From an uncultured Gemmatimonadota bacterium (GTDB taxonomy: Bacteria > Gemmatimonadota > Gemmatimonadetes > Gemmatimonadales > GWC2-71-9): a stretch of 28,958 nt of DNA. Under the pieces are notes generated by a model. The model did no database searches. It was given only the letters and a program-made list of their open reading frames with translations, and had not been told where the DNA came from. The translations under genes and the position numbers were made by a program. Within the stretch, counting starts at the first letter, position 1. Each line of letters starts with the position of its first letter. The stretch lies in contig CAMPKP010000026.1 of NCBI GenBank assembly GCA_946887295.1, forward strand, positions 1 through 28,958, read 5' to 3'. Below, one piece after another: positions 1-7,565 of this stretch.

Positions 1-224
<224 letters not shown>

Positions 225-246
225 TTCATCGCCGTTCCGCAGCCAC

Positions 247-287
247 AGACGAAGCGCCCGGGAGCCTGGCTCCCGGGCGCTTCGTCT
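247..287 (+). terminator. Stem-loop terminator after rpoC
   Basis: Bases 247-265 and 269-287 form a perfect 19-bp inverted repeat with a 3-nt loop (CTG). There is no strong T tract on either side. Its position between the convergent ends of rpoC (plus) and the secreted protein ending at 357 (minus) fits a bidirectional terminator. It closes the rpoBC transcription unit, so the str operon 25 kb downstream needs its own promoter. Confidence 0.8.
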
Positions 288-356
288 ATGGACGGTTCGC
301 CCGCCCTCTTCGATATCTCTCCGTCCAGCGAGGGCGCCGAGCTCCTGCGGGACTGC

Positions 357-1166
357 CTAGCATCCCTTGCCCATGATCCAGGAGCCGGCTAGACCCACCA
401 CGGCCGCCGGGGGCCGCAGCGGGTATGCCTCTACCTTGCCGCAATTACCGGCCGTAGTTCCAGCCTGGACCATGGCATCCCCGCCGGCATTGCCGAGCTG
501 GATGCTTCCGCCGCCGGAAGCCCCCTGCGTGATGGACACGATCCCGACGTGGTTCTCGTTGCTGAGCTCCAGCGAGGGCTTCCCATTGGTCAGCGTCAGC
601 GATGCGCGCGCACTCTGCTCCGCGTCGCGGATGGCGAAACCGCCGAAGCTCCCGCTGGACCCCATGACCACTTCCGGGAACGACGCTGAGCTCCGCGTCT
701 TGAAGACTCCGCCGGTCTCCAGCGCGGAACCCCAGGCGACACTCGACCCGGATGCGGCTGCCATCTCGAATCCCCGGGGATCCTGCCGCACCCGGAAGAT
801 CATTCGTCCGGCCTGGTCCACCACCTCGAAGGGAGCCATCACCTTGCCTCCGGCTCTGACCGTCGCCGCATTGGCGAGCTCCTTCTGCACGTCCGTCACT
901 TTGCTGGACAGCATGTCGAGCCTCAGGCGGAGCTCTTCCACCCGCTGCTCCGACGCCGTCCCCTCTTCATTGGGCGGCAGCTCTACGTCGCCCCCCTCCA
1001 GCGACAGCTCGTAGCTGGTGGTGCCACTCGGGCAGGCGCCGTTGGCCTGATGGCGCAGCACCCGGTCGGCTCCCACGCATACAGTGAAAGACGGCCTCTC
1101 TCCCTGACTGGAAGCCACAGCAGCTCCGCTGACGAGCGCCAGCGCCATCACGCGAATGGTCGTCAT
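357..1166 (-). CDS. Secreted protein with coiled coil, unknown function
   Basis: The protein has 269 residues and is not assigned to a named family. Residues 1-20 look like a signal peptide (MTTIRVMALALVSGAAVASS). A Cys pair follows (C30, C45) in a short module, then a Glu/Leu-rich heptad stretch at about 72-100 that should form a coiled coil. The rest is Gly/Ser/Ala-rich with short beta-like repeats, such as KVMAPFEVVDQAGRMIFRV and the SLTLTNGKPSLELS block, and ends in a terminal Cys (C269). A coiled coil followed by beta-rich Gly/Ser repeats resembles trimeric fibre or adhesin-like surface proteins, but that is only a shape argument. The ATG at 1166 was preferred over a GTG at 1250 because it places the signal peptide at the N terminus and has AGGAG upstream. 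It is the last gene of the minus-strand envelope block. Confidence 0.75.
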   Translation of the reverse strand: MTTIRVMALALVSGAAVASSQGERPSFTVCVGADRVLRHQANGACPSGTTSYELSLEGGDVELPPNEEGTASEQRVEELRLRLDMLSSKVTDVQKELANAATVRAGGKVMAPFEVVDQAGRMIFRVRQDPRGFEMAAASGSSVAWGSALETGGVFKTRSSASFPEVVMGSSGSFGGFAIRDAEQSARASLTLTNGKPSLELSNENHVGIVSITQGASGGGSIQLGNAGGDAMVQAGTTAGNCGKVEAYPLRPPAAVVGLAGSWIMGKGC

Positions 1167-1313
1167 TGCGACCCCGCTCCTGCCGCCGCGCCGGTAGACG
1201 CCAGGTTCAGTCCCGCGGAAATGCTGCACGACATGCGATGCATGATTCACCTCGACGTTCGTGGTTTGCGCGACGGGGCCCGACTGCGAGCCATCGTCCG
1301 CTGCGTGCGGCCG

Positions 1314-2378
1314 CTACGGTTCCGGCGTCGCGGCGAGCCGCCGCAGCGCCGGCTCGGACAGGCGGATCGCCCCGGCGGCGTCGGTCGAGGACGCCCGGTA
1401 GCGGATCCCCAGCGCGCGTCCACCCTTGAGGAGCAGGAGCTCGCCTTCGAGGTCGACGACCGCATCGTCCCAGGACCCTTCCAGGGTGTCGCCCACGATG
1501 CCGGGGAGGTCCGCCACCTGGCGCACGATGCCTCCGACCATGCGCGCGGCGTTGAGCTCGAGGCCGCCGTATTCCCATGTCGGCGTGAGCACGAGGACCC
1601 GGTGCCCAGGGGTGAGGTAGGTGCAGCTCTTCCCCGCCGGATCGGCGAGCGGCGTATGCTCCCAGGTCCGGAACGGCGCCACGACGAGCCTGCCCAGCAC
1701 CGCCTCCGCCTCCTCGCGGGTGAGCACGCTGCAGGGGTCGTGGCCCGGGGCCGGCTGTCCCGAGCGATCCCCGGCCGGGTGCGCAACCGGGCCCTCGGGG
1801 ATGCGGTCGCGCACGCGGCTCGCGATGGCGAGGACGGTGTCGGCGGGGAGGAGGAGCTGCTGCAGCCGCAGAGCCACCCTCACATGGCCGGCGCGGCCGT
1901 GGAAGGCTGCTCCGGTACGCGACAACCTCGCCTCGTCCCATCCCACGGGCGGGGTCTCGCTCTGCTCGCCGCCCGCCGCCTGCACGTCCAATTCGACGTA
2001 GAGCCCGGCGCGCGTGGGGTGGTACAGCTCGATCGCCCGGTCGTCCATGCCGGCGGCGCGAGCCCGTTCGGCCCGGTCGCGGAGCTGCTTCCATTCCGCG
2101 GAGGTGGTGTCCATCGCGACGTAATACCAGCAGCCGTTTCCCTCGCGCTTGGGCTCTCCCTCGAGCGGGCCCGCGATCCGCTCGATCTCGGCCCGGGGAA
2201 TCAGCTCGCAGGCCTCGGGGACGGCGCCAGTCGCGACGGCCGCGCTCGCAGACGATCCGGTCTCCTGCGGTGCGCTCGCGGTCTCTGCGGTACCGGCGGT
2301 GGACGGTCGCTCGGCGCCGGAGTTGCAGGCGTAGAGCGAAGCGGCGGCCCCGATCGCGAGGAGGTATCGAGCATTCAT
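1314..2378 (-). CDS. Lipoprotein with two DUF3558-like repeats
   Basis: The product has 354 residues. It begins with a lipoprotein signal peptide whose lipobox is L15-Y16-A17-C18, so the mature protein should be lipid-anchored. After a Ser/Thr/Ala-rich linker (20-55) there are two similar units. The first (about 55-135) opens EACELIPRAEIERIAG and carries C57/C83. The second (about 212-330) opens DPCSVLTREEAEAVLG and carries C216/C252. The pattern C-x-L/V-L/I-x-x-x-E, then hydrophobic-G, then a second Cys, recalls DUF3558-type lipoproteins; this is pattern recognition, not a search result. The start ATG overlaps the stop of the upstream OmpA-domain gene (ATGA), so the two are probably translationally coupled. 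Role unknown; envelope-associated. Confidence 0.8.
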   Translation of the reverse strand: MNARYLLAIGAAASLYACNSGAERPSTAGTAETASAPQETGSSASAAVATGAVPEACELIPRAEIERIAGPLEGEPKREGNGCWYYVAMDTTSAEWKQLRDRAERARAAGMDDRAIELYHPTRAGLYVELDVQAAGGEQSETPPVGWDEARLSRTGAAFHGRAGHVRVALRLQQLLLPADTVLAIASRVRDRIPEGPVAHPAGDRSGQPAPGHDPCSVLTREEAEAVLGRLVVAPFRTWEHTPLADPAGKSCTYLTPGHRVLVLTPTWEYGGLELNAARMVGGIVRQVADLPGIVGDTLEGSWDDAVVDLEGELLLLKGGRALGIRYRASSTDAAGAIRLSEPALRRLAATPEP

Positions 2379-3607
2379 TCCTGGACACCTTCTCTCGGTT
2401 GCTGAACGGGGCAGTCGCGCACCAGCTCCACCCTGCGGTTGCGCGCCCGCCCCTCGATCGTGCCATTCGGCTCCCGGGGCCGCGCGGCGCCATACCCCGC
2501 CACGCGGAGGCGCGTCGGACTCACCTGGTGCTCGTCTACGAGACGCGCGCGCACGGCTTTCACCCGCCGCTCCGACAGCGCCTTGTTCGCCGTGGCGGAG
2601 CCGATGCTGTCGGTGTGACCCTCGATGGTCGCGATCCAGCCGGGGTGCCGGGCGAGGATGCCCGCGATCGTGGCGATTGCGCGGTCCGACGGCGAAGCGA
2701 TGTGGGCGCTGTTGAAGGCGAAGTAGATCCCTGGGAGCTCGACCCGGCAGGCGGCGGCGAGCTCGCGCTCGAGCGCGGCGGCACCGGCTGCTGCCGCGGC
2801 CGCTCCGACTTCCGCTTCCCCGGCCGGCCCCAGCCCCTCACGCCCGACCAGGAGCACGCCATCGCCCGCGGTGACGCCGCCCGCCGGTCCGGACCCGAGC
2901 GGCAGGTCGATGCGGGTGGTCTGGAGCACGTTACCGGGCTCGGCGAAGTGCCCGATCCATTTGAGGATGAGCGGGTACGCGCTGTCGGCGAGCACCCAGA
3001 CCTGCGGCTGCCAGCGCCCCTGTCGCGCCGTGAAGTCGCCCCGGAGGTGGAGCGCGGGGAGCTGCACCCGGAGGCCGTTCAGCAGCACGGGGAACGGCAC
3101 GGTGCCGGGGGTCGCCGGCGCGAGCGTGCCGCGCCAGCGAATCGGCGTGGACCGGCCACCGCCGAACCCCAGCGACCGGAACTGCGCCGCGCCGGGAGGG
3201 TCGACCCCGTCCATGACCTGGACGCTGTCGGGCTTGCCCTCGCGTAGCCGGCGGTACGTCGCGCGCGAGAGCGCGCGCATCGTGTAGCCCGGGTGGGCCT
3301 CGGCGGCCTCGACGTCGTACAGCATTCGCAGACGCGTCGCGTCGGCGAGGTCCGCCCAGGCCTCGAGGTACCGGAGCTCCTGCCGCACCGTGTCGCCGTT
3401 GTCGTGCACCTCCTCGAGGATCCATTCGTAGTGCAACCCGGAGTCCGAGGCGAGCCGCACCCGGTGTACCGACTCGCGATCCGCCCCGACCGCAGAGAGC
3501 GTCTGCACGATCGCTGCCCCGGTGCCCATCGGGATGCGGCCGGGGGGAGCCTGCGCTTCCGCCGCGGCGAGCGCCGCGAGCGACAGAAAGAAGCCGAGCG
3601 ATCGCAT
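2375..3607 (-). CDS. OmpA-family peptidoglycan-binding outer membrane protein
   Basis: The protein has 410 residues. Residues 1-20 form a signal peptide ending AEAQA. Residues 25-290 form a novel extracytoplasmic region with no family I recognise, ending in an Ala-rich linker (262-287). Residues 293-397 are an OmpA_C domain, with GHTDSIG at 330-336, LSERRVKAV at 344-352 and a GRARNRRVEL end. D333 and R348 match the Asp/Arg pair that binds diaminopimelate in peptidoglycan. It should tether the outer membrane or a periplasmic complex to the cell wall. The ATG at 3607 was chosen because the longer frame upstream has no signal sequence. It lies 16 nt after the preceding gene and overlaps the next lipoprotein gene by 4 nt, which suggests the three act together at the envelope. 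Confidence 0.88.
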   Translation of the reverse strand: MRSLGFFLSLAALAAAEAQAPPGRIPMGTGAAIVQTLSAVGADRESVHRVRLASDSGLHYEWILEEVHDNGDTVRQELRYLEAWADLADATRLRMLYDVEAAEAHPGYTMRALSRATYRRLREGKPDSVQVMDGVDPPGAAQFRSLGFGGGRSTPIRWRGTLAPATPGTVPFPVLLNGLRVQLPALHLRGDFTARQGRWQPQVWVLADSAYPLILKWIGHFAEPGNVLQTTRIDLPLGSGPAGGVTAGDGVLLVGREGLGPAGEAEVGAAAAAAGAAALERELAAACRVELPGIYFAFNSAHIASPSDRAIATIAGILARHPGWIATIEGHTDSIGSATANKALSERRVKAVRARLVDEHQVSPTRLRVAGYGAARPREPNGTIEGRARNRRVELVRDCPVQQPREGVQE

Positions 3608-3623
3608 CGGGCCCGGATTCCGG

Positions 3624-4544
3624 TCAGCGAAGCCGCGGCAGCACGAGCCGGGCGAGGCGCTCGAGCCGCGGCTTCGTCGCCTCGATCGACTCATCGCCCT
3701 GCGCGTCGAGGACGAGCCGCAGGACCCGGTCCCCCGCGTATACGGCAAGCAGGCCGAAGCGGTTGTATTCGTTGTTCGGCATCGGAATCATGAAGAACGC
3801 CTTGTCGCCGATTCCCGGCACCGGAGTTCTCGGCTCCTTGTCGGCCTTGAAGGCCTTCAGGGTCGATTCGAGAGCGGCGGCCGACGCCTTGCCGTGGTAC
3901 ACCTGAATCGAGCCACCATCGTACTGGCAGTTCGAGCCCCCGAGCGACGCCTCGGGAGCCGACCAGAACTTGGCGATCTCAGGTCTCTCCTCGGCTATCT
4001 CGCTGAACTCGGCGTTCGTGGCGAGTTGGCACGCGTCGAACGTCGCGGCGCTCTTGGTCGCGGGCGCGGCTCGCATCGCCAGCGCGATCATCCGGACTGC
4101 GGCGTCCTCCGGAAACTTCAGGTCCTCGAAGAGGTCGTATTCCATCTCGACGTGATAGAGCTGTCCTTTCGAGACCGTCGCCGCCTCCTTCCTGCCTCGG
4201 CTGCTGTACCCCAGACCGCCGTCACCGATGCTCAGGCGGTCCGGCTGGGCGTTCACGCCCTTGATCCCCTTCACTCGTTTCCTGATGTCCGCGAAGAGAT
4301 CGTCGGCTCGCGTCGCAGGCTGGTAACTCAGGGTGACGAAGACGCCCTGGTACTGGCCGGTCAGCTCGTACATGCATCGGTCGCTCACCTGGGGATGGGC
4401 CTTGACCGGGAACCCTATCGTCGTCTCGATGGCGGCGGGCGTCGGGCAGGGCGCCGCGCCGGCGCTGGCGCCGCTCCAGGCCACCGGCCCGAGGGCGAGC
4501 GCCAGGACGAATGTCATTGACGTGCTAGGCGACCTGTGGAGCAT
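3624..4544 (-). CDS. Secreted protein with two tandem Cys-pair/GxGD modules
   Basis: The product has 306 residues with a signal peptide (about 1-31, ending ASAGAA). The mature part holds two related halves. The first has C33/C57, IGDGGLGY at 106-113 and GQLYHVEMEYD. The second has C172/C206, GIGDKAFF at 244-251 and LLAVYAGDRVL at 265-275. The second half clearly matches the neighbouring 171-residue protein (GVGDSAAIYF, ILVAYAGDRTL), so these are paralogs made by domain duplication. A loose DUF3558 resemblance is possible. The start ATG at 4544 has GGAGGT 9 nt upstream; a later ATG ten codons in is the alternative. Function unknown; export and Cys pairs suggest a disulfide-stabilised periplasmic or surface protein. 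Confidence 0.8.
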   Translation of the reverse strand: MLHRSPSTSMTFVLALALGPVAWSGASAGAAPCPTPAAIETTIGFPVKAHPQVSDRCMYELTGQYQGVFVTLSYQPATRADDLFADIRKRVKGIKGVNAQPDRLSIGDGGLGYSSRGRKEAATVSKGQLYHVEMEYDLFEDLKFPEDAAVRMIALAMRAAPATKSAATFDACQLATNAEFSEIAEERPEIAKFWSAPEASLGGSNCQYDGGSIQVYHGKASAAALESTLKAFKADKEPRTPVPGIGDKAFFMIPMPNNEYNRFGLLAVYAGDRVLRLVLDAQGDESIEATKPRLERLARLVLPRLR

Positions 4545-4589
4545 GACGCCATACCTCCATGTGAGATTCGACATGAGTGCGCGCGGCCG

Positions 4590-5105
4590 TCAGTCGAGCT
4601 TCGCCAACGCGATCTTTGCCAGCCCGGTCGCGAAAGGCCGAGCCGAGTCCGAGGGCTGCCCGGCGTCCATCTTTACTCCTACCGTCAGGGTGCGGTCCCC
4701 GGCGTACGCCACGAGAATTCCTCGCGGATCCTTACCTTTCGGCCTGAAGTAGATGGCCGCGGAATCCCCGACGCCGGCTACCGCCTGCTTCGTCTTGTCG
4801 AAGCCACCCACCTCGAGCTCCTGGTTGACGTGCTTCTGCGATGCCGACGCGCTCGAAAAGAGCGCGATCCAGACCCTGGCATCGCGGAAGGAGCAGAACG
4901 ATTGCGTCTTCCCAACGTCCGAGAGGCGATCCTGAGGCTTCTGGGAAGGCCGCCCCGTGACCTTCTCCACATCGGCGTTGCTCAACAGATCGCAAGCGTG
5001 AATGCCGTCCGCCGGAGCGCTGGTTTGGGCCGCCAGCCTCGACACGCGCATCGGCACGGAGAGCAACGCGATCATAAGACAGAGCGATGGCATGCTGGCT
5101 TCCAT
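4590..5105 (-). CDS. Secreted single-module Cys-pair protein, paralog of neighbour
   Basis: The protein has 171 residues. It has a signal peptide (about 1-26, ending SRLAAQ) and then one copy of the module seen twice in the protein encoded just downstream. The module shows ACDLLSNADVEKVTG with C38, a second Cys at C71, GVGDSAAIYF at 111-120 and ILVAYAGDRTL at 130-140. The C-L-L-x-x-x-D/E-V-x-x-x-x-G opening is what one expects of DUF3558-like domains. A GGGAG element stands just before the ATG at 5105. Genes upstream (26 nt away) and downstream (45 nt) run in the same direction, consistent with one operon. No function can be assigned. Confidence 0.78.
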   Translation of the reverse strand: MEASMPSLCLMIALLSVPMRVSRLAAQTSAPADGIHACDLLSNADVEKVTGRPSQKPQDRLSDVGKTQSFCSFRDARVWIALFSSASASQKHVNQELEVGGFDKTKQAVAGVGDSAAIYFRPKGKDPRGILVAYAGDRTLTVGVKMDAGQPSDSARPFATGLAKIALAKLD

Positions 5106-5131
5106 GATTCTCTCCCGCGGTGTAGGCGCGT

Positions 5132-6142
5132 CTAATGCGGGAGCCCGGCGAACAGAAGCAGGAGCGCTCCCATCGCGACCGCGGCTCCCTGCCGGGCCAT
5201 GTTCTCATCCCGTCCCTTCGCCTGTTGCTTCCGGCGCCGCCAGCGGTACGTGAGGCCCGCCAGCGTGCCGAGGATCCCGCACCCGGTCACCGGGATGAGG
5301 AAGTGGTACCGGTTTGCCTCCACGAATCGCCGGGTCCCGGCAGTGAGCTGCGCGTCGCGCGGCGCGGCCGGGTCCAGACGAACCGGCAGCATCCCGCCCT
5401 GCACCAGTCCTGCCACGCTCCCGGAATCCACCGCGTCCACCGCGAGCACCGTGTCGCGGCCGCCCCGGACCGGCACCAGCAACTCGACCACCTGGTAAGG
5501 GAGTTCGAGGCGCCGGTTGAACCGGCTGGTCCGGCGCCGGCTGCGAGCGTGCGCGGGCGACTTGTCCACCAGCGTGACGCCCCGCACCTGCGCCATCGCC
5601 TGCGCGGGGCGCGGCCCCTCGCGCGATGGCGGCCTCAAGAGCAGGGAATACCCGGCAGCCAGCCACGCCGCGCCCGCGGCGAGCACCGGGAGCGTTCCCA
5701 GCCGCGCGGCGATCCAGAGGGCCAGGAACCCGCCCACGCCCCACATCACGATCGGGATCCCCGCCAGTTCCCAGGCGAGCTCGCTCGCCACGCCGACCGT
5801 GGAGCGATCGGTGGTGCGCGCCAGCAGGGGGAACTGCGGCAGGTAGCGCAGCGCGATTGGATCGCCGGCGCGCAGGGAGTCGTACCGGTTCTGCCGCACG
5901 CGGACCGTGGCCTGCGAGCCTCCCCCATCCGGCAGCTCGAAGGTCGCCGCGACCTCGTAGAGGCGGCGCCACTCGCCCGACGGCTCGTGCCCGACCACGA
6001 TCCGCTCGTGCTTCGCGGCGACTCGCCCGGTGACCGGGAGCCCCTTGCGGTCCAGCCAGAGCGACCCGCCCACCATCAGGCCCGTGATGACCATGACGTA
6101 GAAGAGTTCGAGGCGGCTCACCCGCCGGCGCCGTCGCCGCAT
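5132..6142 (-). CDS. DUF3592-like multi-pass membrane protein
   Basis: The product has 336 residues with about five hydrophobic helices (12-29, 127-146, 150-168, 280-299, 317-333). Between the helices lie two exposed beta-type regions. The first (about 34-112) reads TGRVAAKHERIV, then YEVAATFELPDG, then LRAGDPIALRYLP, the signature layout of DUF3592 domains. The second (about 185-275) looks like a diverged copy, with PYQVVELLVPVRGG and GGMLPVRLDP. The N terminus starts with six Arg residues, which fits an inside-positive topology. It starts only 3 nt after the stop of the secreted protein upstream, so the two are co-transcribed. Function of the family is unknown. Confidence 0.75.
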   Translation of the reverse strand: MRRRRRRVSRLELFYVMVITGLMVGGSLWLDRKGLPVTGRVAAKHERIVVGHEPSGEWRRLYEVAATFELPDGGGSQATVRVRQNRYDSLRAGDPIALRYLPQFPLLARTTDRSTVGVASELAWELAGIPIVMWGVGGFLALWIAARLGTLPVLAAGAAWLAAGYSLLLRPPSREGPRPAQAMAQVRGVTLVDKSPAHARSRRRTSRFNRRLELPYQVVELLVPVRGGRDTVLAVDAVDSGSVAGLVQGGMLPVRLDPAAPRDAQLTAGTRRFVEANRYHFLIPVTGCGILGTLAGLTYRWRRRKQQAKGRDENMARQGAAVAMGALLLLFAGLPH

Positions 6143-6145
6143 GGG

Positions 6146-6766
6146 TCAGCTCGCCGGGTTCAACGCCGCCTCGACCACTGACTCCGAGGCGCTTTGCACC
6201 ATCGGTGTGAGCAGGTCTTCACCGTCCGACGCCGCCTTCTTCTTCTCCTTGCCCTTCTTCAACTCCGCCCCGTCGGGTCCCTCGAGACGCCACGCAAGAG
6301 TGAGCTCGTCCTTGCTTCGGAAGTTGTGGGCATAGTCCCAGGCCGCCGTCCTGGCTGCGCCCGCCGCTGCAGTGGCCGCGATGCGCCCGGCGGTGGACCC
6401 CGCTCCGGCGGCGACGGACCAGGCACCCTGCTCGGCGGCGCTGCCGGCCACCCGGCCGAGCAGGCCGCCGGTCTTCCGCTGGTGTTTGACGCTGGGAAGC
6501 AACAGGTAGGAGCAACCGGCCAGCTTCGCCTCCTGGCGCACCTGGGACTCGAGCCGCGCGTTGAGCGGGATGACGCCGACTGTCGGGCCGGTGAGGAAGC
6601 TGGTGAATGACTCGCGCACTGCGGCAACAGGGTCGGATCCGCTCGGCGCGGCCTCGACGGAGGCCGGCGCCAGACAGATCTTCTGGGCGGCGAGGACGGG
6701 GGCATCCTGTGCCCCCACCGGCGTCATCGGCAGCAGGAGCGAGACGAAGTGATGTAGACGACGCAT
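6146..6766 (-). CDS. Secreted Ala/Gly-rich protein, unknown function
   Basis: The protein has 206 residues, with a signal peptide (1-19, ending VGAQ). Residues 25-95 look like a small alpha/beta fold containing TVGVIPLNARLESQVRQEAK and CSYLLLPSV, reminiscent of periplasmic proteins that scan for a beta strand after Q-x-x-x-EA helices. Residues 100-145 are a low-complexity Gly/Ala run that resembles a glycine-zipper membrane segment. A Lys-rich turn (KKGKEKKK, 170-177) follows. The ATG at 6766 was preferred to upstream starts because it begins the signal peptide and has GAGG upstream. It is the first gene of the minus-strand envelope block and diverges from the sigma factor gene at 6957. Confidence 0.72.
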   Translation of the reverse strand: MRRLHHFVSLLLPMTPVGAQDAPVLAAQKICLAPASVEAAPSGSDPVAAVRESFTSFLTGPTVGVIPLNARLESQVRQEAKLAGCSYLLLPSVKHQRKTGGLLGRVAGSAAEQGAWSVAAGAGSTAGRIAATAAAGAARTAAWDYAHNFRSKDELTLAWRLEGPDGAELKKGKEKKKAASDGEDLLTPMVQSASESVVEAALNPAS

Positions 6767-6880
6767 GGGAGCCTCGGTTCCGGTGATGAAGCGCGGTGGG
6801 TACGTCAGGAAACGCCCGGGAAGGGCAGGAAGGCCCTCATCCGCGATGCCGCAGGGCCCACCGTGAGGGCGCCGCAGCCA

Positions 6881-6909
6881 TTGAGGAACGCCCGTTCCGG
6901 GCGTACAAT
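6881..6909 (+). promoter_or_regulatory. Sigma70-type promoter of the ECF sigma/kinase operon with spacer palindrome
   Basis: TTGAGG (6881-6886) and TACAAT (6904-6909) stand exactly 17 nt apart, a near-consensus housekeeping promoter. The spacer is almost filled by a perfect inverted repeat: ACGCCCG (6888-6894), TTC, CGGGCGT (6898-6904). A dyad between -35 and -10 is a typical place for a repressor or a DNA-distorting activator to bind. The expected transcript start near 6916 leaves a leader of about 40 nt that shows no clear Shine-Dalgarno before the ATG at 6957. Confidence 0.7.
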
Positions 6910-6956
6910 CCCTCATCCGCCCCGCTCCCCGACCACGCGACCCGACTCCATCACCC

Positions 6957-7565
6957 ATGGCCGACGATCCTGCCTCTCCCTCCGGCGCCATCACCCAGTG
7001 GCTGCTGGACTGGAGCCGCAACGACAAGCAGGGCCTGGATCAGATGCTCCCCGTGGTCTACCAGGAGCTGCATCGTCTCGCCTCCGGCTACCTGAGCCGG
7101 GAAGCGCCGGGCCACACGCTCCAGCCCACCGCCCTGGTCCACGAGGCCTATCTCCGCCTGATCGATCAGCGCCGGGTGGACTGGCGCAACCGGGCGCAGT
7201 TTCTCGGTGTCGCCGCCAGCATGATGCGCCGGATCCTGGTCAACCACGCCCGAGACCGGGCGGCCCGGAAGCGCGGCGGCAACCCGGAACGGGTATCGCT
7301 GAGCCTGGTGGAGTCACCCTCCGGCCGCCCTGACGTCGAGTTGATCGCGCTCGAGGACGCGCTCCAGCGCCTGTCGGCACTCGACGAGCGCAAGAGCCGG
7401 GTAGTCGAGCTCAAGTTCTTCGGCGGGTTGACGATCGAGGAGATCGCCGAGGTGCTCCAGGTCTCCGGCGCGACGGTCGAGCGGGAATGGGCCTTCGCCC
7501 GCGCCTGGCTCTATGATGCGATCGAGGGCTCGGACGGCACGGGCGAAAGTGCGACTTCGCCGTGA
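6957..7565 (+). CDS. ECF-type RNA polymerase sigma factor (kinase-associated family)
   Basis: The protein has 202 residues. It redirects RNA polymerase to a dedicated promoter set. Region 2 lies at about 25-100 (LPVVYQELHRLASGYL, PTALVHEAYLRLID, FLGVAASMMRRILVNHARDR) and region 4 at about 132-190, with the helix-turn-helix LTIEEIAEVLQVSGATVEREW at 158-178. The H-x-A-R-x-R-x-A-x-K-R-G segment and the overall length match the family of ECF-like factors (TIGR02999 type) that usually sit beside Ser/Thr kinases and have no classical anti-sigma factor. The stop TGA overlaps the kinase GTG start by 4 nt, so the two are coupled; control of the sigma factor by phosphorylation is a reasonable inference. 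No ribosome binding site is evident. Confidence 0.9.
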   Translation: MADDPASPSGAITQWLLDWSRNDKQGLDQMLPVVYQELHRLASGYLSREAPGHTLQPTALVHEAYLRLIDQRRVDWRNRAQFLGVAASMMRRILVNHARDRAARKRGGNPERVSLSLVESPSGRPDVELIALEDALQRLSALDERKSRVVELKFFGGLTIEEIAEVLQVSGATVEREWAFARAWLYDAIEGSDGTGESATSP

